From the NCBI GenBank assembly GCA_018110825.1, contig JAGBCL010000117.1:62001-126000 (forward strand): DNA of 64,000 nucleotides. Reading direction: 5' to 3'. The position numbers and the translations under genes were made by a program. The stretch is from Oscillospiraceae bacterium (GTDB lineage: Bacteria > Bacillota > Clostridia > Oscillospirales > Ruminococcaceae). The notes under the pieces were generated by a model, which saw nothing but the letters and a program-made list of their open reading frames with translations, ran no database searches and was not told the origin of the DNA. This document shows positions 1 through 9,700 of this stretch, piece after piece (the stretch's first letter is position 1; each line of letters starts with the position of its first letter).

Positions 1-2
1 TC

Positions 3-962
3 AATCCTGTTACTGCCAAATCAGCGGAACATTGGACTACACCGCCTAAACCATATACAGAAGATACATTGCTTAAAGCAATGGAAACAGCAGGAAACAT
101 AGATTATGAGAGCGACTCCGATGTAGAAAAGAAAGGTCTTGGTACTCCTGCCACAAGAGCTGATATTATCGAAAATCTTGTCAAGCGTGGATATATTGAA
201 CGTGATGAAAAGAAACTTATAGCAACAGAAAAGGGTGTCAATCTGATTAGCGTTGTTCCCGATGAGGTTAAGTCACCAAAGCTTACAGCTGATTGGGAGA
301 CATATTTACAGCACATTGAAAAGGGACAGGCTGATCCTGATAGTTTTATGGAGAAAATTGAAGCATTTACAAGAAAGCTTGTTTCAGATTATTCAGAAGT
401 CGATGAAGAAGTCGATTTTTCTGTAAATTCTGTAATCGGCACTTGTCCTCGTTGTAAGCAGAATATCCTTGAGGGAAAAATAAACTTTTATTGTGAAAGC
501 GGTAAGGACGGATGCGGTTTTTCCGTATGGAAAGAAATGAAATATCCTAACACCAAAATTACAGCTAAAAAAATGAAAGAACTGCTCACTAATGGTAAGG
601 CTGAGCTTAAAGCAAAATCAAAAGAGGGCAAGGATTATACAGCGATTTTTAACCTTGAAGATAACGGAAAGTATGTAAATCTTGTTTATTCTCCCGACAA
701 TAATAAATCATCAGGCAAATGTCCGAAATGCCGTAGTGAGATTAAGAAAGGTCAGAACGGATATTATTGCACAGGAAAGTGCGGTATGAATGTAGGAAAG
801 GTGTTCGGCAAGGAGCTGACGGAAAATCAGCTTGAAAGACTGCTTGACGGTAAAGAAATTTCTTATACAGCAAATAAGCGTAAAACCGTTGTACTGCCTG
901 AAATCGAACAGAACAACTATAACGGTAAAACATATTATCAATGGAAAGTAAAGAAGGATTGA
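3..962 (+). CDS. topB: DNA topoisomerase III (TopB-like), 3' part only
   Basis: Type IA topoisomerase, which passes single strands through a transient break; plasmid and conjugative-element copies serve replication or transfer. The reading frame is open from base 3, so the N-terminal TOPRIM and active-site tyrosine lie outside the window and 319 residues remain. The family signature LGTPATRA is at about residue 46 of the visible part, preceded by a PPKPYTEDTLLKAME segment typical of TopB. Two four-cysteine zinc ribbons follow (about residues 148 and 240), as in element-borne TopB proteins. Its position upstream of a TOPRIM protein and a giant methylase/helicase supports a conjugative element. 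Identification is firm; start and full length cannot be judged. Confidence 0.9.
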   Translation, partial: NPVTAKSAEHWTTPPKPYTEDTLLKAMETAGNIDYESDSDVEKKGLGTPATRADIIENLVKRGYIERDEKKLIATEKGVNLISVVPDEVKSPKLTADWETYLQHIEKGQADPDSFMEKIEAFTRKLVSDYSEVDEEVDFSVNSVIGTCPRCKQNILEGKINFYCESGKDGCGFSVWKEMKYPNTKITAKKMKELLTNGKAELKAKSKEGKDYTAIFNLEDNGKYVNLVYSPDNNKSSGKCPKCRSEIKKGQNGYYCTGKCGMNVGKVFGKELTENQLERLLDGKEISYTANKRKTVVLPEIEQNNYNGKTYYQWKVKKD

Positions 963-1023
963 GATAAAACTATGAATTTAACAAACAATAATATAAATAC
1001 TTATCTAAGTAGGAGTAATTTGA

Positions 1024-1665
1024 ATGTTTAGTAGTGAAGAAGAAAAATCAGCAGAGCTTTCAGAAGAAATTGCTAATGGTAAAGGCTGTCTTGTTCTTGA
1101 CCTTGCCTGTTTCTTTCCGTTTACAAATGAGCTGACATTTGATTTCTTTATAGGAGAGGATCTGAACGATAAGAAAATAAATCACAGATACCCTAATAAA
1201 AAATGGTATACAATCAGCAAAAAACAAGGTAGAAAAGTAAGTAAATTAGGTTATCCGTATTTCTTCGACTTGAAAGACGGTGAAGATGTGGCAATGTCAT
1301 TAAATATAAAAGTCGGTTTCAGAACGGAAGAAGATGAAACTGATACAGAGCCAAAGAATACCATACACTTTACTTTACCTCTCAGCGTTAATGTTACCAA
1401 GGATAATCCAGTTTGTGGACTGACTTTCAAATTCTTTATCGAAGATGAGGACTGCCATTTTGAGCTATATTCACATCAACCTGACGAAACGGTAGAAGGC
1501 TGTTGGACACCGCACATTTGGTATAGCAAAGTGACTGATACAGATTATGACAAATCATCTTGTACAATCCTTAGTAAACCTGAAAAGTTGGAAAACAAGG
1601 TGCTTTTATATAAAGATGTCATTGAACCTTTTGCTTGTAAAATTGATGAATTATTATTAGGTTAA
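1024..1665 (+). CDS. Hypothetical acidic protein, 213 aa
   Basis: I do not recognise the family. AGGAG lies 8 bases before the ATG, so the start is good. The protein is acidic, has no signal peptide or membrane segment, and is rich in aromatic residues (FF, WY, YPYFF), so it looks globular and probably beta-rich. It sits 61 bases after topB in the same direction and is followed at once by a perfect 27-bp palindrome that may end the transcript. From context it is an accessory protein of the conjugative element; no function is proposed. Confidence 0.75.
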   Translation: MFSSEEEKSAELSEEIANGKGCLVLDLACFFPFTNELTFDFFIGEDLNDKKINHRYPNKKWYTISKKQGRKVSKLGYPYFFDLKDGEDVAMSLNIKVGFRTEEDETDTEPKNTIHFTLPLSVNVTKDNPVCGLTFKFFIEDEDCHFELYSHQPDETVEGCWTPHIWYSKVTDTDYDKSSCTILSKPEKLENKVLLYKDVIEPFACKIDELLLG

Positions 1666-1670
1666 AAAAT

Positions 1671-1697
1671 AATGGTGTGTCACGGTGACACACCATT
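1671..1697. repeat. Perfect palindrome, copy 1 (GTGTGTCAC family)
   Basis: Arm AATGGTGTGTCAC (1671-1683), centre G (1684), and reverse-complement arm GTGACACACCATT (1685-1697). It follows the stop codon of the preceding gene and is followed by TCGTTTTA, so it may act as a terminator. The core GTGTGTCAC-G-GTGACACAC recurs at 19,975-19,993, which a plain terminator would not require. Confidence 0.8.
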
Positions 1698-1755
1698 TCG
1701 TTTTAAGTATATATTCCCAAAAGGGGATATAAATAAATATAAAAGGAGAAAAAAT

Positions 1756-4662
1756 ATGCCGAAGTATTCAAACGAACAGATTGAACGAGCCAAAAATGTG
1801 GATGTACGTTCTTTCCTTGAACAAGTTGAGGGATTCACATTTCAGCAGAACGGTAAATATCTGAAATGTGCTAACCCCGGAAGAACAGGACAGCCTTCAT
1901 CGCTCTCAATCGACACAAAACTTAATCGTATTTTCTACAATGCACAGACAGGAAACAGACCGCTTTCAGCGATTGACTGGTGTACACAGGTCAAACAGAT
2001 GGATTTCCAGTCTGCATTGAAACTTGTCCTCAACGAAGAACCGCAAGGAGAACGAACAGCAACAAGAAATCAGCGGTATAGACCACAAAACAGACAGCCA
2101 CAAAATAACAGACCGCCGCAAAACAATACACAGCCGAGATTTCAGCAGCATATTCCGCAGAATGAACCCGAAGAAAAGAGAGAGCTTTATCTTTCCGAAG
2201 CAGCGAACACAACGAGAAATGCTTTTGATTATCTTACAAAAGAAAGAGAAATTCCTGCAAACATAGTAAATGACTGCATTAAAAATCATTTGATTTATGA
2301 AGATACAAGAAAAAATGTAGTCTTTGTGGGATATGACGATTTTAAACCGCAGTACGCAACAAGACGAGGAACATATAATGTCGAGGGTAAAGAGCCTTTT
2401 AAGAGAGACTGTGCAGGAAGTGATACAAGCTACGCTTTCAGACTGGAGGGCAAAAACACAGACACTATTTATGTTGCTGAGGGAGCTACAGATGTACTGA
2501 GCCTTGCGGCATTGGAAGATAAATATCACGGAACAGATGCGTACAAAGAAAAGACCTATCTTTCTACAGGCGGTGCAGGAATTGACAAGGCTATTGAGCA
2601 GTTCTGTAAAACTCACGATGTAAAGACCATAAATATCTGTTTTGACAATGATGAAGCAGGAAAAAACGGAATGAATAAAATTATGGAAAAATATCGTGAA
2701 TTAGGGTATACCGTGAACGATATGAGAGCTTCACTTGCTCACGACTATAATGACGAGCTGAAATTGTCAAACAAAAATCCTAATTTTTACGCAAAACCGC
2801 CTATAACAGTTGAAGCTCCCACAAAAGAAGAACCGATAATCCCTGAACAGTATGTTCCTGAACCTCCCCCAGCTCATACTACACCTGAACAGGATATGCC
2901 ATTCTATCCTGAAATGCCCGATGATTATATTCCTCCTGAACAGTATTATCCTGAGCCAAACATTCCTGAACAGCCTTTCCCCGAAGTTCCTCCTGTCAAT
3001 AATGTTCAAGAACAGAGTATTCCGAATGTGACTTCTTCTCCCGAAGTTCCTCAGAATGATGAAGTATCTAATCCCGAACAATACATTCCTGAACCTCCCC
3101 CTGTTGTGAATAATCAGAAACAAGCAGAAGAAATCATTCCCGAAGTTCCAAAGCGTGAGGAAATGATAGCTCCTGTAAGTCCTCCCCCTACAGTTTCTCC
3201 TGTTCCTGACGTTCAGAAACAGCCTGAAACAGTTGCTCCCGAAGTCTCCGATGAAGCACCAGTAGTAAAACAGCCTGTTCCTGAAATCACAGAACAGATG
3301 AGCAAGGAGCAGAAAACTATTCTTCTCTTTGCTTCTATGATAGACCGTCAGGAAAGTAAACGTGCAGATTTGCTTGATAAGATTGACCGTATTGACAGAA
3401 AAATTGCTGACAGAACAGATCGTATTGATAAGCTGAATGCCAAAGTAAAGGATTTAGAACTGTCTATCAAGACTTCAAAGGCATTTGAAAAGGCTTTTTC
3501 ATCTACTCCATTAGCAAAGCTATTTGAAAACAGCATAGCTAAGAAAGAAGCTAAAATAGAAGAAATCCGAAAAGTGAAGATACCTAAACACGAGGGAAAA
3601 ATACAAGTTCAGGAAGGCAAGAAAAAAGTTGCAACCGAAAAGCTCGGCAAGGTAAACCGTAAAATTGACAAACTTGAAAAGGTACAGAATTTTTTTACAG
3701 CAATCAGCAGTAAAGACCGTGAAGAAAGACATCAGGGATTTGTAACAGGACTTGAAAACCTTTCAGATTTTCGCCGTGAAAGTCTTGAAAACAAGTTACA
3801 GAAGATAAATAACAAGATAGAGAAGCTTACTGCTGATTATTCTTCTCCCAACCTTACAAATGTACAACGTCACGACTTGAAAAAAGAAATAACATTCCAA
3901 GAGGTAAAAGCAAGAAATATTACCAAAAAGATTTCAGAAATAGACAATCTCCACAAGGATTTGAGTGACATTAAGAATGATAAATTTACGGAAACAGAAA
4001 TCGAAGCAGCTATTGACAAAACTGCCGATAAGATTTCAGAACGTCTTGAGAACGCAGATATTACGGAAAAAGGCATTGTAAATAATATTGTTGCTCAGAC
4101 TGTAGAAGCAGGAAGTGAAGCTATTTCAGAAGTTGTTGCTGAAAAAGGTGCTGTTCAGGCAGAAATCAATAATGCAGAAATTGATTTGGAACGTGTTCCC
4201 GATGAAAGAGAGCCTGACGTTACTGACAATAAAGAACAGCAGATAATGAACGCTATAGCGGCGGTTACTGGTATAGATATTTCTGAGCTGAACAGACTGC
4301 CTGTTGATATAAAGACCGATATTATTGCTGAGTATCAGCAGAATAACGGTAATATCACAACAGAACAGCTTACAGAAAGAATATGTAACATTGCAGACAT
4401 TACTCCTCAGAATGTCCCAGTACAGCAGGAAAGACCGTTGCAGACAAAAGAGAACAATCCTTTGCGTGACATCGAGGACTTAATGGAGCAGAACGATAAT
4501 CAGATTGACGGTGTGATTAACAATCTGCCGCCTGAAAAGCCAAAAGCAAAAGACGAACCGCTTTTTTCTCGAAGCAAGCTTATGGGTGATGAATTTAAGC
4601 CAACATCTGAGAAAGCAAACAACGAGAAAGAAAGAAGCAAAAACCATAATATGAGTATATAA
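1756..4662 (+). CDS. DUF3991/TOPRIM domain protein, primase-like
   Basis: A mobile-element protein of the DUF3991 plus TOPRIM type, related to DNA primases and thought to act on element DNA. The N-terminal ~90 residues resemble a CHC2 primase finger that has lost its paired cysteines. TOPRIM motifs follow: VAEGATDVLSL at about residue 240 and ICFDNDEAG near 295. Residues ~375-520 are a Pro/Glu-rich spacer with repeated PEQ..PEPPP units, then ~540-760 is coiled coil. The last ~35 residues carry the tail DEPLFSRSKLMGDEFKP shared with two other proteins here. The start is set at 1756 because AAGGAG lies 6 bases upstream; an in-frame ATG at 1672 lies inside the palindrome and has no ribosome site. 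968 aa. Confidence 0.85.
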   Translation: MPKYSNEQIERAKNVDVRSFLEQVEGFTFQQNGKYLKCANPGRTGQPSSLSIDTKLNRIFYNAQTGNRPLSAIDWCTQVKQMDFQSALKLVLNEEPQGERTATRNQRYRPQNRQPQNNRPPQNNTQPRFQQHIPQNEPEEKRELYLSEAANTTRNAFDYLTKEREIPANIVNDCIKNHLIYEDTRKNVVFVGYDDFKPQYATRRGTYNVEGKEPFKRDCAGSDTSYAFRLEGKNTDTIYVAEGATDVLSLAALEDKYHGTDAYKEKTYLSTGGAGIDKAIEQFCKTHDVKTINICFDNDEAGKNGMNKIMEKYRELGYTVNDMRASLAHDYNDELKLSNKNPNFYAKPPITVEAPTKEEPIIPEQYVPEPPPAHTTPEQDMPFYPEMPDDYIPPEQYYPEPNIPEQPFPEVPPVNNVQEQSIPNVTSSPEVPQNDEVSNPEQYIPEPPPVVNNQKQAEEIIPEVPKREEMIAPVSPPPTVSPVPDVQKQPETVAPEVSDEAPVVKQPVPEITEQMSKEQKTILLFASMIDRQESKRADLLDKIDRIDRKIADRTDRIDKLNAKVKDLELSIKTSKAFEKAFSSTPLAKLFENSIAKKEAKIEEIRKVKIPKHEGKIQVQEGKKKVATEKLGKVNRKIDKLEKVQNFFTAISSKDREERHQGFVTGLENLSDFRRESLENKLQKINNKIEKLTADYSSPNLTNVQRHDLKKEITFQEVKARNITKKISEIDNLHKDLSDIKNDKFTETEIEAAIDKTADKISERLENADITEKGIVNNIVAQTVEAGSEAISEVVAEKGAVQAEINNAEIDLERVPDEREPDVTDNKEQQIMNAIAAVTGIDISELNRLPVDIKTDIIAEYQQNNGNITTEQLTERICNIADITPQNVPVQQERPLQTKENNPLRDIEDLMEQNDNQIDGVINNLPPEKPKAKDEPLFSRSKLMGDEFKPTSEKANNEKERSKNHNMSI

Positions 4663-4711
4663 TCCTTGTTTAAAGTGCTTTTGTTAAATATGAAAAATAT
4701 ATTTCCAAATA

Positions 4712-4740
4712 TTGACAATATTGCTATGGTGGTGTATAAT
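4712..4740 (+). promoter_or_regulatory. Near-perfect vegetative promoter
   Basis: TTGACA (4712-4717), 17-base spacer, TATAAT (4735-4740). It reads into the gene at 4793 and probably the small-gene operon to 6631. A short palindrome GGTAAAATTTACC lies in the leader at 4756-4768. Confidence 0.8.
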
Positions 4741-4792
4741 AATAGTATGAGGTAAGGTAAAATTTACCAAATACAAATTAAGGAGAACCATT

Positions 4793-5041
4793 ATGATTAA
4801 AGTCAAAACAAACAAAGACCTGTACATAAGCAAAAATCTCAATGATTTAATGGAATTTATCAGCAAACCGTTTTCAGATAGCGTGACAATTCCAGCAGGC
4901 ACGGAATTTGATGTCGAGGATATACTTATAGACAGGTCAGACGATACTTGGGGTTCAAGCGGAACTGCTTTGTACTGTAGCAACGATGAATATGACATAC
5001 TTGACTATATCAGTCTTGACGATATTGAGGAAAATTGTTAA
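4793..5041 (+). CDS. Hypothetical protein, 82 aa
   Basis: Small acidic protein starting MIKVKTNKDLYISKN, with AAGGAG at good spacing before the ATG and a consensus promoter 50 bases upstream. No signal peptide, membrane segment or known motif. It is the first gene of an apparent operon with the LAGLIDADG-like gene three bases downstream (stop at 5041, next ATG at 5045) and the 334-aa gene after it. Function unknown; probably a conserved accessory gene of the conjugative element. Confidence 0.7.
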   Translation: MIKVKTNKDLYISKNLNDLMEFISKPFSDSVTIPAGTEFDVEDILIDRSDDTWGSSGTALYCSNDEYDILDYISLDDIEENC

Positions 5042-5044
5042 GTA

Positions 5045-5623
5045 ATGATGTTAGACGGATATTATGCAGGGATTGCTTATGCAACAGGATACTTTGCTAT
5101 TGAAAATAACAAGCAATATCTTGTAGTGCGAAATCTTGATGATTGGTATGTCAAGTGTTTTGAAAATATATCCAAATACAAGGCATATCAATCATTGCAT
5201 AAACTTGAAAGAGACAGAAAACCTCAATGGTGCATTAAAGCAAGGGATATAAATTGTATTCCACAGTTAGCAGAGGTAAAAAGCCTTAATGATTTCTGCC
5301 GAGCCTATATCGAGATACACGGTATATTGGATATGGCTACATCAAAAAATCGCAAAGGTGAATATTTTAAAAAGCCAAGACTGCGAATTTATGGTAGTGA
5401 GGAAATAATGACATTTTTAAATAATAATCTTCCTGCTATGCCTAAGAAAATACAATATATCAAAAATAACGTGGATGATAAATACATAGGACAGACTTGT
5501 GCTTTGTATTATCAATCATCAGAAGAAATATCCGCTATTTTAAGGTGGATAGACGGCGATTTGAGAAATGAAAAAATTTGGGCAAAGTGGAATAATCTAC
5601 TTTGCCTAAATGAAAAGGAGTAA
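5045..5623 (+). CDS. LAGLIDADG-like protein, 192 aa
   Basis: Two halves each begin with a segment resembling the LAGLIDADG helix: GYYAGIAYATGYFAIE near residue 5 and FCRAYIEIHGILDMA near residue 87. The second is followed by the usual pattern of a basic strand region, a helix (EEIMTFLNNNL), an aromatic strand (TCALYYQS) and another helix (EEISAILRWIDG). This fits a single-chain pseudo-dimeric homing-endonuclease fold, which could be a nuclease or only a DNA-binding protein. The acidic catalytic position is D94-like in the second motif but not clear in the first. It is not inside an intron or intein. Family call is moderate; activity is unproven. Confidence 0.5.
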   Translation: MMLDGYYAGIAYATGYFAIENNKQYLVVRNLDDWYVKCFENISKYKAYQSLHKLERDRKPQWCIKARDINCIPQLAEVKSLNDFCRAYIEIHGILDMATSKNRKGEYFKKPRLRIYGSEEIMTFLNNNLPAMPKKIQYIKNNVDDKYIGQTCALYYQSSEEISAILRWIDGDLRNEKIWAKWNNLLCLNEKE

Positions 5624-5626
5624 ATT

Positions 5627-6631
5627 ATGTCAATAATTAAAAACAGAGAACAGGTTGTTGATGAGCTGACCGATATGCTCGTTAATTTTGAAAAGGAATT
5701 GAATGCGTATGACACAGATGTGTATGCGTACTTTAATACGGAAACAAAAGAGGTTACGCTTGATACATTTGTCAATCCCGGTGGTAATTCGTGGTTAAAT
5801 GATAATAGCGATACCATTTATACAGATAAGCAGCACAACAACAGCATTTTTGATAGTTATGATAACGAGGGAGATCTGCTTGCTGCTGCCACAAATGAAA
5901 ATAAAGAAAAATCCGAAGCAATAATGAATGAAATAAAAAAGCAGATTGCAGAAGATGAAGATATTGACATCGAAGATGTGTCTGTAAGTTACTTTGATAT
6001 AAGAGATTATATTGAGAACAATGATGAACTTATGGAAAATCTCTCAAACGCATATTCGGATTTAATTGATGAGATGCGTCCTGAATACGCTGAACAGGCT
6101 GAGAATATTGTTGATAAGTATGAAGAAAAGCTGAAAGAGGAACACCAGATTGATACTGCTGATATTTCTTCTCCCGAAAAATTGTGTGAAATCGGATTTC
6201 TTAATAACGGCTCTGCTGTTATGAAGCTCACATACGATGATGTTGAGTATGTACATAATTACGATGATATGGCACAAATGGCAAGAGATTACAAGGATTT
6301 TATGGAAAGTCCTGATACCCTGAGTGACTGGACAGAGGGAAATGAACCTGAATTATGGGACGATATATACAATGATATAGCATATCTTCCCTACAACAGC
6401 GAAACAGATGATATATCTGAGCTTAATACAGATTGGGGCGGTAATGTTTCTGAGTTTGTAAGTATAATCAACGAAGCTAACAATGATAAATCCCTTTCTC
6501 CCGACAAGGAAGTGGAAAAGGACGAGCCGCTTTTCTCAAAAAAAAAGATTATGAGTGATGAATTTAAGCCGAAATCAGAAAAAGGAAAGGAGGACAGAAG
6601 CAAGAGTAAAAATCACAATATGGAAATGTAG
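5627..6631 (+). CDS. Acidic hypothetical protein with shared C-terminal tail
   Basis: A 334-residue, strongly acidic protein with AAAGGAG before the ATG, three bases after the preceding gene. No enzyme motif is visible; the middle looks helical. The N-terminal half resembles the polyvalent proteins common in these elements, but I cannot name the family. Its last ~35 residues (DEPLFSKKKIMSDEFKP, then a Lys/Ser-rich end and NHNM) match the ends of the proteins encoded at 1756-4662 and 6725-17929, pointing to a common partner or destination, for example the element's secretion or transfer machinery (inference). Confidence 0.75.
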   Translation: MSIIKNREQVVDELTDMLVNFEKELNAYDTDVYAYFNTETKEVTLDTFVNPGGNSWLNDNSDTIYTDKQHNNSIFDSYDNEGDLLAAATNENKEKSEAIMNEIKKQIAEDEDIDIEDVSVSYFDIRDYIENNDELMENLSNAYSDLIDEMRPEYAEQAENIVDKYEEKLKEEHQIDTADISSPEKLCEIGFLNNGSAVMKLTYDDVEYVHNYDDMAQMARDYKDFMESPDTLSDWTEGNEPELWDDIYNDIAYLPYNSETDDISELNTDWGGNVSEFVSIINEANNDKSLSPDKEVEKDEPLFSKKKIMSDEFKPKSEKGKEDRSKSKNHNMEM

Positions 6632-6654
6632 TAAGGCTAAGCACGTTGCCTAAA

Positions 6655-6689
6655 GATAAAGTCAAGGCAAAAAAAGCCTTGACTTTATC
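6655..6689 (+). terminator. Stem-loop between element genes
   Basis: Perfect 14-bp stem GATAAAGTCAAGGC / GCCTTGACTTTATC around a 7-A loop. There is no long T tract after it, so it may be an inefficient terminator or mRNA stabiliser ahead of the giant gene at 6725. Confidence 0.6.
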
Positions 6690-6724
6690 GCTTTACTATG
6701 TTAAAATGAAATGGAGGAATAAAA

Positions 6725-9700
6725 ATGCCAAATGACAAAATCTTTGAAACACAGTTGCTTTATGAAGCGGAAATTTCAAATGTGAAAGAATCAGCAGAAA
6801 AGTGGAAAGACTTTCTTGACTTTTCAGCACAGCTTCAGATAAGCAAAAATCAGAATGAATATGAGTTTTCTTCAAAACTGCTTATTCACGCAAAAAATCC
6901 AAATGCTACAGACTGTCGTACATTTAATGAATGGAAATCGGACAACGGAAATCACGTTAAATTTAATGAAACAGGATTACCCGTTCTTTCTCGTAACAGT
7001 CGAGGAAATAAAGGTGTAGCATACCTTTTTGACACAACTCAGACAGCGATACCTAAAGAGCCTGAACGCTTTATGCTCTCGGAGGAAAGCAAAGCAACTC
7101 TTAAAAATGTTATTGATTACACAATTTCAGCTCTTTCCGAAAGTCCTGCATTTTCAGATGAGCAGCGAAAAATTTTTCTTGAAACGGCAGACTATAAGCT
7201 TTGTAAGCAGTATGGTATCGAAACGAATGAGAGTATAAGCAGATTTTCAGGGATAGAAAACTTATCTGTAAAGGATATTGCTGAAATTGGCATTGCCCTC
7301 AACAAATGTAATCAGGAAGTATTAACAGCAATTGAAAGGAATGATATTAATGTTTATGAGAGAGACGGACGTGAACTTGAAAATGGAAGGACAGAATTAC
7401 ACGGACGAGAATCACGAGGAATGGATTTGGGTGGAGGAATATCGCAGACACGCCAAGAAGTACAAGTACGACACGGATTGGAATCTGTGGTGCAAGCTGA
7501 ATCAGGAGAACGGAACATACGAACCGATAGTAGAACTTCCGAAGCCGAAGCCGACAGCAGCAATGGGCAAGTACGGAAGTCTGAGACTGAACTTCATATG
7601 GCAGACACCTTGCTTAGTAGAAGCGATAATGCTGAACGGGGACGTAACGAAGCATTGCGAGGAAATGAACGAGAGAGTTACGGATCTGATTCAGGAGAGC
7701 GTGGAGAAGAAGAAAGCTTCAGCGGAATATCAGAAGATAACGGAAGAAGGACAGTATCTGCCGATGTTACAGGCGATACAGATGTACACGGCAGAAGCGG
7801 AGGAGGAAATACTTCCCGTGACGGTTTACGCAATATAAATGATGAAACGGCAGAGCCTGAAAAGGTCTCTGCCATTTTTGATGAAAATATATATATCCAG
7901 TCCTTTGATTATGCCGACAAGAACGGCGAAATAGATAAATTCTTACTGAGCCACAACGAGAATATGCGTTGTCTTTGGGATATTAAGGCTACTGCTGAGA
8001 TTTACTATGAAACAGACAAATTAGACGATTTTCTGAATGATATGACAGAGAAGCACGGAACAGACAGACTTCTATACGTTCTTTCAAGAAATATTCAGCA
8101 AGATGGCAGCCGTTTTTCTCCCGAAGCTGTGGAAATAGCCAACAACTTTGAGTTCTTCGATATAGGAAGTGTACATTCATTCTCTCATATGTACGTTACC
8201 GATATAAATCCGTCAGCTATCGACAGTATGGTAATAAAGCTTAATGCTATGAAACAGCCACTTGAAAAAACTGTTGAAAGCATAGAATATACTGAAAAGG
8301 AAATGGATTTCCTTAATAATGATATTTCAGCTTTTATGGCTAAATCCGTACTCAGTTGGGATGAAATTGAAGATTTGTCATATCGTTTTTATGAGGACGG
8401 ATATATTGACAGATTTAAGCCAAGCGAAAAAGCTATGTACGGAAATGGTTTGGAAGAACCTGAGCTATATGAAATTGCACATCGTATGCATAATGGCGAA
8501 GATGTCAGAGCAGAACTTGCAAAGGCTTTACTCGGCAATCAGACAACCTTTTCCCCTACATACGATGATAGTTACACAGTTAAACACGGTGATGAGAGCT
8601 TAACTGTACGTTACGGCAATGCTGAAAAAGAAATCAGCTATGAAACTATCGGAACTGCCTTTTTCTCATTGATTGAAAAAGAATATAACGATATAACGCT
8701 TGAACGTTCCATAGACGAATTAAAAGCGGTATTGCCTGATACTTCCGATGAAAAGGCAAAGGAGCTTATAACAGCATTTGATGAGCATAGAATGGACGGA
8801 TGGAAGGATAATGGAATAAAGCAGACAAGAATTAAAAAGGCTTTATATGATATTCTTGACGATGATGAGCTGACCGAAAAGGCTTTTGCTGCTATTGCTG
8901 ATATGAGATACAATTTCAAAGTTGAGGTTGAGCAGAAGCTCCCCGATAGCCTTGAGTTCCAGTTCGGTGAGAGTGGCAGCGATGACAGTTGGTTTACAGA
9001 AAGCGGACTGTTATATGATTTCGTTGAAAATAATCCAAATCCTTCTTTTGCTCTAAGCAATGCTATTATAGAATACCTTGATGAAAAACAGCATTTTGAA
9101 AGAGAAATTGACGGATTGAACGCAGGATGGTATAAAAAAACTAAGTTTGACATTTCCGCTGTTATAGACGGTGAAAGTTTCCATTATGAAGGTCGATTTG
9201 ACATTGGTGACGGAAAAGGTACTGGCGGCGGTTCTCTGATTGACCATATCCGTGATTTTAATGAGGGAGCATTAAATTCAGAAAGTTATCCGTATAACAA
9301 CGATAAAGCAAAATCAAATCTGAACCGTACCCTTGACATATTTGTTCCTTTCCTCGAAGCTCACTCTGAGCTTACAGCAGAAGAAACAAAGCTTCTGAAT
9401 GAGTACAAGGCGGCTCATCCGATTGAAGAAAACACAACGGTATATGATTTTAAGAGAAAAACAGAAGCTTTATTCAATACCATAAACGGATACCGTCCCG
9501 AAGATATTGAAAATGCTGTAAGGGACTATGTATCGGAAACATTCAGCGATAATGATGTTAATGCTCTGATAGGCAGAATAGCCGTGTCAGGTTCTCGTTC
9601 AAGAAGAATGGAACACGAAAATTCGGATATTGATGTTGTAATAGAGGTATCTTCTGAATTAAAGGAAGATGCTCTTTTTAATTTGCTGAATGAGGACGGA

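Noticed and set aside
1672-1755. Upstream in-frame start of the TOPRIM protein
   Set aside because: The ATG lies within the perfect palindrome, with no ribosome site, while ATG 1756 has a strong AAGGAG.
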